From NCBI RefSeq assembly GCF_900143005.1, contig NZ_FRCS01000001.1, forward strand, positions 1,302,001 to 1,366,000: 64,000 nt of DNA. Reading direction: 5' to 3'. Every line of letters begins with the position of its first letter. Position 1 is the stretch's first letter. The notes under the pieces are model-generated. The model was not told where the DNA came from. It searched no databases and was given only the letters and a program-made list of their open reading frames with translations. This stretch comes from Cryptosporangium aurantiacum (lineage in GTDB: Bacteria > Actinomycetota > Actinomycetes > Mycobacteriales > Cryptosporangiaceae). Both the position numbers and the translations under genes were made by a program. Below, one piece after another: positions 45,678-53,584 of this stretch.

Positions 45678-47054
45678 ATGACCATCGACGACGGTCGCGA
45701 CATCGAAGAACAGCGGAAAAGTAAGCGCATCAACCTCGACCGGCACTCGCCGCGCTACCGGATCGAGTTCGAAGAACTGGCCGACGAGTTCCACACGAAC
45801 TACCCGGTGGCCTGGAACGAGACGAACGGCGGCTACTGGTTCACCAGTGGCAACAAGGAAGTGTTCGACATCGCGCGGCGGGCCGACATCCTGTCGCACG
45901 AGAACGACCCCGACGAGGTCAAACGCGGGTACTGGGGGATCACGATCCCGCCCCCGCCGCGCATGCCGGGCGAGCCGATCGGCGGGTTCCTGGAGATGGA
46001 CCCGCCGGAGCAGCGGCACTACCGGCAGGCGCTCAACCCGTACCTGTCCCCGGCGGCGGTGAAGCGCTGGCAGCCGGTGCTCGAGGAGATCACCCGGGCG
46101 TCGCTGGACGAGAAGATCGAGTCCGGTCAGATCGACTTCGTCGACGACCTCGCCAACGTGGTGCCCGCGGTGCTGACGATGGCGATGCTCGGGATGCCGC
46201 TGGCCGACTGGGTGGTGCACTGCGAACCGGCGCACGCCACGGTCTACACGCGCCACGACTCGCCCGAGATCATGGACGTCTTCACCAAGTACCTCGAGGC
46301 GCGTGGGCGAGCGGAGCACTGGATCAACGAGATCCGGGAGAACCCCCGCCCCGGCCTGATCGACGCGCTGATCAAGGCCGACATCAACGGCGGGAAGGCC
46401 TCGCACCGGGACATCGTGGGGGCGGTCCAGCTGCTGATCGGCGGCGGGCTGGACACCACGACGTCGCTCACCGCGCGCACGCTGGAGTGGCTGTCGGAGC
46501 ACCCGGAGGAGCGCGATCGCCTCATCCGGGACTGGGAGTCGCTCCGGGACTCAGCGACCGAGGAGTTCCTGCGGTTCTTCACCCCGGCCCAGGGTGACGG
46601 ACGGACGATCTCGGCGGACTGCGAGATCGCCGGCACGCAGTTCAAGGAGGGCGACCGGATCTGGATGTCCTGGGCGATGGCCAACCGGGACGAGACCGTG
46701 TTCGAGAACCCGCACCAGATCCAGCTGGATCGGAAGGGTAACCGGCACGCCAGCTTCGGTCTGGGCATCCACCGGTGCATCGGCTCGAACGTGGCGCGAG
46801 CGACGTTCAAGACGATGCTCCGGCACGTGTTCGACCGGATGCCGGACTTCGTGTGCGATCCCGACGGAGCCGTGCACTACGACACCACCGGAATCATCAA
46901 CGGCATGAAGCACCTCCCGGCGACGTTCACGCCGGGACCTCGGCTCGGTCCCGGGCTGGACGAGACGATCGAGAAGCTCCAGAAGATCTGCGACGAGCAG
47001 CGTCTGGCCGAGCCGGTCACGGTGCACAAGACCGTGGCCAAGCTGTCTGACTGA
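45678..47054 (+). CDS. Cytochrome P450 (second of a tandem pair)
   Basis: A 458-residue P450. ATG 45678 is chosen because GAGGGA precedes it and the resulting N-terminus MTIDDGRDIEEQ aligns with MTIDDVRDPNTD of the first copy. Motifs are IGGGLDTTTSLTARTLEWL, TEEFLRFFTP and FGLGIHRCIGSN with heme ligand C367. The nucleotide sequence is identical to the first copy over 119 nt (46086-46204 against 44617-44735) but diverges elsewhere, notably at residues about 205-240, where substrate specificity may differ. Confidence 0.94.
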   Translation: MTIDDGRDIEEQRKSKRINLDRHSPRYRIEFEELADEFHTNYPVAWNETNGGYWFTSGNKEVFDIARRADILSHENDPDEVKRGYWGITIPPPPRMPGEPIGGFLEMDPPEQRHYRQALNPYLSPAAVKRWQPVLEEITRASLDEKIESGQIDFVDDLANVVPAVLTMAMLGMPLADWVVHCEPAHATVYTRHDSPEIMDVFTKYLEARGRAEHWINEIRENPRPGLIDALIKADINGGKASHRDIVGAVQLLIGGGLDTTTSLTARTLEWLSEHPEERDRLIRDWESLRDSATEEFLRFFTPAQGDGRTISADCEIAGTQFKEGDRIWMSWAMANRDETVFENPHQIQLDRKGNRHASFGLGIHRCIGSNVARATFKTMLRHVFDRMPDFVCDPDGAVHYDTTGIINGMKHLPATFTPGPRLGPGLDETIEKLQKICDEQRLAEPVTVHKTVAKLSD

Positions 47055-47064
47055 GTTGTCACCC

Positions 47065-47096
47065 GCGGCGGCGCCGGCGTCAGCCGGCGCCGCCGC
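47065..47096. terminator. Strong hairpin after the second P450
   Basis: A 14-bp perfect GC stem (GCGGCGGCGCCGGC and its complement) with a GTCA loop, 10 bp after the P450 stop and 25 bp before the next ferredoxin gene. It is either a partial terminator or an mRNA-stabilising structure, since the following genes look functionally linked. Confidence 0.6.
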
Positions 47097-47120
47097 CTCG
47101 TTTGGCGAAGGAGAACAACC

Positions 47121-47438
47121 GTGGCGTACGTGGTCGCCGAACCCTGCGTCGACGTGCTCGACCGGGCGTGCGTCGAAGAGTGCCCGGTCGAGTGCATCTA
47201 CGAGGGCGGCCGGATGGCCTACATCCAGCCGGAGGAGTGCGTCGACTGCGGAGCCTGTGAGCCGGTCTGCCCCGTCGAAGCCATCTACTTCGAAGAGGAC
47301 CTGCCCGAGCAGTGGGGGCCGTTCGCCGAGGCCAACGTGGTCTTCTTCGCGACGATCGGCTCGCCGGGCGGGGCGTCGAAGATCGGCAAGCAGCCCGACG
47401 TCCCCTTCGTGGCGTCCCTGCCGGAACGGGAGGCGTGA
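47121..47438 (+). CDS. 7Fe ferredoxin (FdxA-like)
   Basis: A 105-residue two-cluster ferredoxin starting at GTG 47121 with GGAG upstream. Cysteines C9, C17 and C21 would bind a [3Fe-4S] cluster, and C40, C43, C46 with C25 a [4Fe-4S] cluster; C50 completes the CxxCxxCxxxCP motif. The sequence YVVAEPCVDVLDRACVEECPVECIYEGG is typical of FdxA. It is a general low-potential carrier rather than the usual P450 partner, and may serve the ferredoxin reductase at 49086. Its TGA overlaps the next ATG by 1 bp. Confidence 0.93.
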   Translation: MAYVVAEPCVDVLDRACVEECPVECIYEGGRMAYIQPEECVDCGACEPVCPVEAIYFEEDLPEQWGPFAEANVVFFATIGSPGGASKIGKQPDVPFVASLPEREA

Positions 47439-49084
47439 TGCCCGGCCCGCTGCCGTACGTCTCGCTGCTCAACGAGTTCTACTGGAAGTCCGGGGCCGAC
47501 GGTGTGCTCCGGATGCAGCAGTGCTCGTCCTGCGAAGGGCTGATCCATCCGCCGAAGCCGGCCTGCCCGCGCTGCCGGAGCACCGAGTCCACGATCACCA
47601 CGCTGTCCGGTTTCGGGACCGTGGTCGGCTTCACCGTCAACCACCGCTTCGCGCTCCCCGGGCTGCCCGCGCCGTACGTCATCGCGCGGGTCGCGCCGGA
47701 GGAGGACGACCGGGTCCGGCTCACCACCCGGCTGGTCGACGTCGAGCCCGACGCCGTCGAGCTGGGCATGCGCGTCCAGGTGACGTTCGAGCAGGTCGAC
47801 GACGTCTGGCTGCCGCTGTTCAGGCCGGCGGCCGGTGAGCCCGGCGAGCTTCCCGAGGACGAGGAGGGCCCGGCCGAGATCCGCGCCCGGGTGCGGCCGA
47901 TGCTCACCACCCGCAAGTTCGAGGACGACGTCGTGCTGAGCGGCGTCGGCGCCTCGGACATGGGCAGGCGGCTGCGCGTCGACCCGCTGACGCTGACCGT
48001 GCAGGCGTGCGAGGCGGCGGTCGCCGACGCGGGCCTCACGATGGACGACATCGACGGCCTCTCCACCTACCCGGGCGGTGGCCCGGCCGGCGGCTTCGGT
48101 GAGGGCGGTGTCACCGCGCTGGAGGCCGCGCTGCGGATACGGCCCACCTGGTACAACGGCGGCGCCGAGACCTTCGGTCCCGGCGGTTCCGTGATCGCCG
48201 CGATGCTTGCGGTCTCCGCCGGGCTGGCCCGTCACGTCCTGTGTTTCCGGACGATCTGGCAGTCGACGCACGACGAGATGCAGAAGCGGGGAGAGCTCGC
48301 GCCGTCCTTCGGCCGGGTGCCCGGCGACAGCGGATGGTCGGTGCCGTTCGGCGCTACGTCGGCCGCACACGGGCTGGCGATCAACGCGCAAGCCCACTTC
48401 CGGAAGTACGGTACGACCCGGGAGACGCTCGGCTGGATCGCGCTCAACCAGCGTGCGAACGCCGCACTGAACCCCACCGCGACCTACCGCGACCCGATGG
48501 ACATGGACGACTACCTCGGGGCGCGGCTGATCACCACGCCGTTCGGCCTCTACGACTGCGACGTTCCGGTGGACGCGTCGATCGCGGTCATCGTCTCGGC
48601 CGCCGACGCCGTCGGTGACCTGCGGCAGCCGCCGGTGCGGGTGGAGGCCGTCGGCACCCAGCTGATCGAGCGGGTCGAGTGGGACCAGAGCACGTCGACG
48701 CACGAGCCGCAGGTGCTCGGCCCGGCCGCGCACCTGTGGACACGGACCGGGCTGCGCCCGGACGACGTCGACGTCGCCCAGCTCTACGACGGGTTCACGT
48801 TCAACTGCCTGTCCTGGATCGAGGCGCTCGGGTTCTGCGGGATCGGCGAGGCCAAGGACTTTCTGGACGGGGGCAAGAACATCGCGCGGGACGGCGTCCT
48901 GCCGCTCAACACCCACGGCGGTCAGCTCTCGCACGGCCGCACGCACGGGATGGGGCTGCTGCAGGAGGCGATCGTCCAGCTCCGCGGTGACGGCGGCGAG
49001 CGACAGGTCACCGACGCGCGCGTGGCCGTGGTCAGCAGTGGCGGCCTGACGCCCAGCGGCGTCCTGCTGCTCCGGAGGGACTGA
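47438..49084 (+). CDS. DUF35 (Zn-ribbon/OB) - thiolase-fold fusion, Ltp2-like
   Basis: A 548-residue fusion. Residues 1-130 are a DUF35 domain: the rubredoxin-like Zn ribbon C29-x2-C32...C43-x2-C46, then an OB-fold with GFTVNHRFALPGLPAPYVIARV. Residues about 160-548 are a thiolase-fold lipid-transfer-type domain with VQACEAAVADAGLTMDDIDGL, YNGGAETFGPGGSVIAA, LYDGFTFNCLSWIE and NTHGGQLSHGRTHG. The position of the thiolase nucleophile Cys has no Cys (AETFGPGG), while Y450 in YDGF is at a place used by Ltp2-type retro-aldolases. I infer a retro-aldol lyase cutting a branched acyl-CoA side chain. Confidence 0.85.
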   Translation: MPGPLPYVSLLNEFYWKSGADGVLRMQQCSSCEGLIHPPKPACPRCRSTESTITTLSGFGTVVGFTVNHRFALPGLPAPYVIARVAPEEDDRVRLTTRLVDVEPDAVELGMRVQVTFEQVDDVWLPLFRPAAGEPGELPEDEEGPAEIRARVRPMLTTRKFEDDVVLSGVGASDMGRRLRVDPLTLTVQACEAAVADAGLTMDDIDGLSTYPGGGPAGGFGEGGVTALEAALRIRPTWYNGGAETFGPGGSVIAAMLAVSAGLARHVLCFRTIWQSTHDEMQKRGELAPSFGRVPGDSGWSVPFGATSAAHGLAINAQAHFRKYGTTRETLGWIALNQRANAALNPTATYRDPMDMDDYLGARLITTPFGLYDCDVPVDASIAVIVSAADAVGDLRQPPVRVEAVGTQLIERVEWDQSTSTHEPQVLGPAAHLWTRTGLRPDDVDVAQLYDGFTFNCLSWIEALGFCGIGEAKDFLDGGKNIARDGVLPLNTHGGQLSHGRTHGMGLLQEAIVQLRGDGGERQVTDARVAVVSSGGLTPSGVLLLRRD

Positions 49085-49085
49085 A

Positions 49086-50291
49086 GTGGAACACGTCGTT
49101 GTCGTCGGCGCCGGGCTCGGCGGTGTGCGCACCGTCGAGCAGCTGCGGGCGTGCGGGTACGAGGGCCGGCTGACGCTGATCGGGGCCGAGGATCACCCGC
49201 CGTACGACCGGCCACCGCTGTCCAAGCAGATCCTCAGCGGTGTCTGGGACGCCGAGCGGGTGATCCTCCGGGACAAGCCCGCACTCGACGAACTCAACGT
49301 CTCCTACCGGCTCGGCGCGGCCGCGACCGGGCTGAACGGCACCACCGTCGAACTGGACGACGGCTCGACGGTCGCCGGCGACGCGGTCGTGATCGCCACC
49401 GGCGTCACCGCGCGCACGATCCCCGGTCAGCCCGACGGGGTGTGGACGCTGCGCACGCTCGACGACGCCACCGCGCTGCGCGACGCGCTGGACGCCTCCC
49501 GGTCGCTGCTCGTCGTCGGTGGTGGGTTCATCGGGGCCGAGGTCGCGCACGCGGCCAAGGCCCGGGGCCTGGACGTGACCGTGCTCGAGGCGGCACCGTC
49601 GCCGTGCGAGCGGGCGCTCGGCCCGACGATCGGCCCGCTGGTCAACCGGCTGTTCACCGAGAACGGCGTCGACCTGCGGTGCGGTACCGCGCTGACCGGG
49701 TTCGTCGACGCGCATACTGTCACGCTCGGCGACGGGTCGACGCTGTCGGCCGACATCGTGCTGGTCGGGATCGGGGCCACGCCCGACCTGGGCTGGCTGG
49801 CCGGCTCAGGCGTGGACGTCGGAGACGGGATCGCCTGCGACCGCTCCGGCCGGGTCGTCGGCGCACCGAACGTCTGGGCACTCGGCGACGTCGCCGCGTG
49901 GTGGGACGAGGTGCGGGGCGCCCGCTGCCGCACCGAACACTGGACGACGACCGTTGATCAGGCCGCGGTCGTCGCCAGGGACGTACTGGGCCAGGAGCTG
50001 CCTGCACCCGCGGTGCCGTACGTCTGGTCGGACCAGTTCGGCCTGAAGATCCAGCTCGTCGGCCGTCCCGACCTGGCCGACAACGTCTTACCCCTGATCG
50101 GGGAAGGACTCGACGGCGGCCCGGTCCGGGGCACGGTCGTCGGGTATCTCGCCGGTGACCGCCTGATGGCGGTCGCCGGATTCGGTGCGCCCCGTTACCT
50201 TCCGCGTTTGCGCGGGCTGGTCGCTACCGGTGCGCACCGGGGCACGGTGCTGTCCCTCACCCAAGAATTGATCGGCGGCGTGGTTCGCTGA
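49086..50291 (+). CDS. FAD-dependent ferredoxin reductase
   Basis: A 401-residue pyridine nucleotide-disulfide oxidoreductase-fold protein starting at GTG 49086. It has the FAD motif VVVVGAGLGGVRTVEQL, the EDHPPYDRPPLSKQIL segment typical of Rieske/P450 ferredoxin reductases, the NADH-binding LLVVGGGFIGAEVAHAAKARG, and NVWALGDVAAWWDE near the FAD tail. It passes electrons from NADH to a ferredoxin. It is the only such reductase in the window, so it may serve the P450s and possibly the Rieske enzyme at 9649. Confidence 0.92.
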   Translation: MEHVVVVGAGLGGVRTVEQLRACGYEGRLTLIGAEDHPPYDRPPLSKQILSGVWDAERVILRDKPALDELNVSYRLGAAATGLNGTTVELDDGSTVAGDAVVIATGVTARTIPGQPDGVWTLRTLDDATALRDALDASRSLLVVGGGFIGAEVAHAAKARGLDVTVLEAAPSPCERALGPTIGPLVNRLFTENGVDLRCGTALTGFVDAHTVTLGDGSTLSADIVLVGIGATPDLGWLAGSGVDVGDGIACDRSGRVVGAPNVWALGDVAAWWDEVRGARCRTEHWTTTVDQAAVVARDVLGQELPAPAVPYVWSDQFGLKIQLVGRPDLADNVLPLIGEGLDGGPVRGTVVGYLAGDRLMAVAGFGAPRYLPRLRGLVATGAHRGTVLSLTQELIGGVVR

Positions 50292-50317
50292 TCCGAACAT
50301 CCGGAGAACCCCCTCCC

Positions 50318-51874
50318 TTGTCCAGACTCGACGGCGCGTCCAGACCCACCATCGCTCCTCCTCGAAACCCATCCGTTCCTTCCGGTCCGCGGGCCACCGC
50401 CGGTCTGCGGACCCACCATCTCGTCGCGCTGCTCGTCATCGCGCACGCCCCGCTGATGCTGCTCTGGTCGGTGATGCCCGCCGCCTGGGCGCACGGGCGG
50501 GTCGTCGCGACGCCCCTGGTCTTCCTCCTGGCCGGGCTGATCCTGCTCGCCTACGTCGTCGGGTACCGGGGGCTCGGCCGCCAGATCCGGCACACCGGCG
50601 GCCTCTACGCGCAGGTGAGCCTCGGCCTCGGTCGCGCGGTCGCGCTGGGCACCGCCGCGCTCGTCTTCGTGGCCTACCTCGGCATCGCCGCCGGGTTCTA
50701 CGGCCTGCTCGCCCGCATCATGGAGACGCTGGTCGCGAGCGTCTTCGACATCGATCTCTCGCCGACCGTGGCGCTGCTCATCGGGCTCGCGGTGATCCTC
50801 GGCGCGGTGCGGCTCCCGCTCCGGGTCGTGGTCTGGATCGCGATCGTGGTCGCGGTCGAGCAGCTCGTCGGCGTGATCTGGTTCGACCTGGTCGCGCTCA
50901 ACACGCCGGCCGGCGACAGCGTCTCGTTCGACGCGCTGGACCCGGGCTGGCTGCTCTCCGGTTCGTTCGCGGTCGGGCTGGTGTTCGCGGTGACCGCGTT
51001 CGTCGGCTCCGAGGTCAGCACGTCGTACAGCACCGAGCTCGCGAATCCGGTCCGCTCGGTGCCGAAGGCGACCGTGCTCTCCTACGTGCTGACGACGCTG
51101 ATCCTGGTGTTCAGCGCGTGGGCGGTCAGCGTCGCGGTCGGGCCGGAGAACGCCGCGGCCGCGCCCGGCAACGGGGAGTCGCTGGTGCCGGCGCTCGTCG
51201 CCCAGTTCGCCGGCGTCGGCGGTCAGTCGCTCGCGATCGACCTCGTGCTGATCAACCTGGTGATCGGGTTGTTCGTCACCGGTGTCGTGATCAACAACGC
51301 CGCGTCCCGTCAGGTCGCCGGGCTGGCGCGTGACGGCGTGCTTCCGTCGGTGTTCGCGGTGAAGGCGCCCGGCGGGGAGCCGCGGGTCGCGGCGACGTAC
51401 GTGCAACCGGCGCTCGCGGGCCTAATCGCGTTCGTCGCGTCGTTCTCGGAGACCGGTGTGCTGGCGCAGTGGCTGATCGTCGCGGCCGGCTTGGCGATCG
51501 TGGGCTCGCTGACGCTGGCGTCGGCGGCGACCGCGCTCTGGTTCCTGCGCAGCGAGGCCGAGGAAGGCGGCTTCTTCGGCTGGGAGGGCCAGGTGATCGC
51601 GGGCCTCACCGCCGTGGTCACGACCGGTGGGCTGTTCTTCTACGGGGTGTTCCAGATCCGCGAAGTGGCTCCGGGCGCGCCGCCGATGGCGGTCTGGCTG
51701 GTGCCGCTGCTCATCGCCGTCGTGTTCGGTGCCGGGGTGACCTATGCGCTGGTCCTGCGGGGCAGCAAGCCGGACGTGTACGCGGCGATCGGCAAGGGCC
51801 TGACGTCCCGCGAACGGCCGGCCCCGGCTCCCGTGGTGCCGCCCCCGGTCCCGCCGCAGCAGCACTGGCGCTGA
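50318..51874 (+). CDS. APC-superfamily permease
   Basis: A 518-residue membrane transporter starting at TTG 50318 with GGAGAA before it. About 12 hydrophobic segments are visible from HHLVALLVIAHAPLMLLWSV through VWLVPLLIAVVFGAGVTYALVLRG. The GSEVSTSYSTELANPVRSVPKATVLSYVLT stretch is the typical APC amino acid permease motif. The C-terminus is proline-rich and cytoplasmic. It may import the pathway substrate or an amino acid; a strong hairpin follows. Confidence 0.88.
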   Translation: MSRLDGASRPTIAPPRNPSVPSGPRATAGLRTHHLVALLVIAHAPLMLLWSVMPAAWAHGRVVATPLVFLLAGLILLAYVVGYRGLGRQIRHTGGLYAQVSLGLGRAVALGTAALVFVAYLGIAAGFYGLLARIMETLVASVFDIDLSPTVALLIGLAVILGAVRLPLRVVVWIAIVVAVEQLVGVIWFDLVALNTPAGDSVSFDALDPGWLLSGSFAVGLVFAVTAFVGSEVSTSYSTELANPVRSVPKATVLSYVLTTLILVFSAWAVSVAVGPENAAAAPGNGESLVPALVAQFAGVGGQSLAIDLVLINLVIGLFVTGVVINNAASRQVAGLARDGVLPSVFAVKAPGGEPRVAATYVQPALAGLIAFVASFSETGVLAQWLIVAAGLAIVGSLTLASAATALWFLRSEAEEGGFFGWEGQVIAGLTAVVTTGGLFFYGVFQIREVAPGAPPMAVWLVPLLIAVVFGAGVTYALVLRGSKPDVYAAIGKGLTSRERPAPAPVVPPPVPPQQHWR

Positions 51875-51882
51875 TCACACGA

Positions 51883-51912
51883 CGAAGGGGCGGCCCGAGG
51901 GCCGCCCCTTCG
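51883..51912. terminator. Bidirectional hairpin after the permease
   Basis: CGAAGGGGCGGCC pairs perfectly with GGCCGCCCCTTCG around a CGAG loop (13 bp), 8 bp after the permease stop and 13 bp before the stop of the leftward small gene. It ends with CTTCG, and the location between convergent genes supports termination in both directions. Confidence 0.78.
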
Positions 51913-51925
51913 CCGTTCCTGCCGC

Positions 51926-52237
51926 TCAGTCCGAGGCAGGCAGCGGTTGGGCGGTCTTGATCGTGAGCGTCCGCCCGTCGACCGCGATCTCGCCCGCGCC
52001 GGCGGCGACGCACAGCATCTCCAGGTTGCTGGCCTCGTCCTGGTACCGCTTGCCGAGCAGCGTGTGCCGCTGCGCGGGGTGTGCCGGAGCCGCCGCCGGG
52101 TCGGCCTTGTCGTCCGGGCCGAGCATGGGCTCACCGGCGCACGTGATCGTCACGTCCCCGTTCGGGACACGGACGACGATCGCCTCGACGCTGGAGACGG
52201 CGCTGCGCAGGCGTTGGCCGACGGAGTAAGTGGGCAT
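51926..52237 (-). CDS. Small conserved-looking protein of unknown function
   Basis: A 103-residue protein starting at ATG 52237 with AAGGAGA upstream. The first residues are MPTYSVGQRLRSAVSSVEAIVVRVPNGDVTITCAGEPML, and it ends LEMLCVAAGAGEIAVDGRTLTIKTAQPLPASD. I do not recognise a family. It looks like a small beta-rich cytoplasmic protein with no membrane segment. It stands 29 bp after the VOC protein gene and is likely its operon partner. Confidence 0.6.
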   Translation of the reverse strand: MPTYSVGQRLRSAVSSVEAIVVRVPNGDVTITCAGEPMLGPDDKADPAAAPAHPAQRHTLLGKRYQDEASNLEMLCVAAGAGEIAVDGRTLTIKTAQPLPASD

Positions 52238-52266
52238 GGGGAGTCTCCTTGGTTCCGGCGGGGGAA

Positions 52267-53205
52267 TCAGTCTTCGAACGGGTCGTCGGGGATCGACTCC
52301 GTCGTGAAGAAATACGGCGCGCCCCACGTGTCGGCCGGGTCCGCGGCGACGGTGGTGGGGGTCGGCCGAGTGGTGCGGATGTTCTTCTTGGTCAGCCAAC
52401 GCTCGGCCGAGTCGAGGTCGGTGACCCGGAACGTGACCGCATAGATCATGTTGCCGTATTTCGCGACGTGACGGCCGAGATCCGACGCATCGTCCAGTGG
52501 CTGGACGAGCTTGAGCAGCGAGTCACCGAGCTGCACGATCTGGAACTTCGCCTGGGTGACGTCGTCGACACCGCTCTGCAGCGGCACCGCCTGCACCCGG
52601 TTGACGTACGACGCGGTGGCCGCGTCCAGGTCCTTCACCCCGAGCATGACGTGGGCCAGCCGGCGGATCGTCAGCGGGTGCTGTTCCCACTGCCGCTCCT
52701 GCTCCGCCCAGCCGTCCTTCAACCGCGGGTCGTTCGGCATGTCGTGGGTGCACATCTCGGCCATCAGACCGAACATGTCCCGCGGGCTCGGGTAGAAGTA
52801 GCCGACGCCCTCGTCCATCTTCTCGACCTTGCCGCCGCCGGGCCGCCCGATGTAAATGCCCCGCTCGATCATGTTGTTGGCGAGCCCGGTGAGGTCGTCG
52901 ACCCGGTAGCCGACCGAGTGCCAGTGACGGCCGAACTTCGTGTAGAACTTGCCGACCGGCTTGGTGGCGTCGACCGGCGTGTTCGGGGCCATCGTCTCGA
53001 TGCAGAGGTCGCCGACCATCATCAGGCTCGCCCACCGGTCCTCCGGCGGCAGGTAGTTCGGCTCGTCCTCGCCCATGTAGAGCAGCGCACCGAAGACGTC
53101 CCGGTAGAAGTCGTTGAGCTTCTTGACGTCGTCGGTCATGTGGATGCAGTGGATCATCTGGCCGATGCCGTAGTCACCGGTCTTCTTCGGTCGGTGCATG
53201 ACCAT
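52267..53205 (-). CDS. Two-domain VOC (glyoxalase/extradiol dioxygenase fold) protein
   Basis: A 312-residue protein with two VOC modules. The first, at about residues 15-150, is GQMIHCIHMTDDVKKLNDFYRDVFGALLYMG through MFGLMAEMCTHD; the second, at about 180-290, is IRRLAHVMLGVKDLDAATASYVNRVQAVPLQSG through IYAVTFRVTDLDSAERWL. Histidines in HCIHM, HWHSVGY and LAHVML are at possible metal positions. Extradiol dioxygenases, glyoxalases and epimerases share the fold. The pathway setting favours a dioxygenase or isomerase, but a full ligand triad was not verified. Confidence 0.72.
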   Translation of the reverse strand: MVMHRPKKTGDYGIGQMIHCIHMTDDVKKLNDFYRDVFGALLYMGEDEPNYLPPEDRWASLMMVGDLCIETMAPNTPVDATKPVGKFYTKFGRHWHSVGYRVDDLTGLANNMIERGIYIGRPGGGKVEKMDEGVGYFYPSPRDMFGLMAEMCTHDMPNDPRLKDGWAEQERQWEQHPLTIRRLAHVMLGVKDLDAATASYVNRVQAVPLQSGVDDVTQAKFQIVQLGDSLLKLVQPLDDASDLGRHVAKYGNMIYAVTFRVTDLDSAERWLTKKNIRTTRPTPTTVAADPADTWGAPYFFTTESIPDDPFED

Positions 53206-53232
53206 TCCTAACAGGGGCGGAGGAAAAGGGGG

Positions 53233-53562
53233 TCAGAGGTGCTCGTACCACTCCAGGACCGGTGGGTGCTCGGTCATGTTGATCGTCTGGGTGAACGTCA
53301 TCCGGCCGCTGCCGATCGCGGCGTTGAGCGCGGCGGCTGCTGCGTCGACGTCGTCCTCGTCGAGCTCGTAGACCGTCAGGTAGCGGGTCGGCGCAGGGTC
53401 GGCGTCCGGTGCCGGGTGCAGCTTGTACCGGTGCGCGACCGTGATCGACGGGATCGCCGCACGCAGCTCCGGGATGTGGCTCCCCTCGTACCACTGGTTC
53501 AGCTCGGCCTCGACCTCCGCCGATGCCGGGCTGCTCCAGGCGAGCAGTAGCGTCTTTGCCAT
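53233..53562 (-). CDS. EthD-like / dimeric alpha-beta barrel protein
   Basis: A 109-residue protein starting at ATG 53562 with GGAGG 7 bp before it. The pattern KTLLLAWSSPASAEVEAELNQWYEGSHIPELRAAIPSITVAHRYKL followed by RYLTVYELDE is that of small ferredoxin-like dimeric alpha/beta-barrel proteins such as EthD. They often accompany P450 or cleavage systems, but their biochemical role is rarely known. It lies 27 bp upstream of the VOC gene in the same leftward transcript. Confidence 0.7.
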   Translation of the reverse strand: MAKTLLLAWSSPASAEVEAELNQWYEGSHIPELRAAIPSITVAHRYKLHPAPDADPAPTRYLTVYELDEDDVDAAAAALNAAIGSGRMTFTQTINMTEHPPVLEWYEHL

Positions 53563-53584
53563 TGTCCGACCTCCGTCTCGAGGG

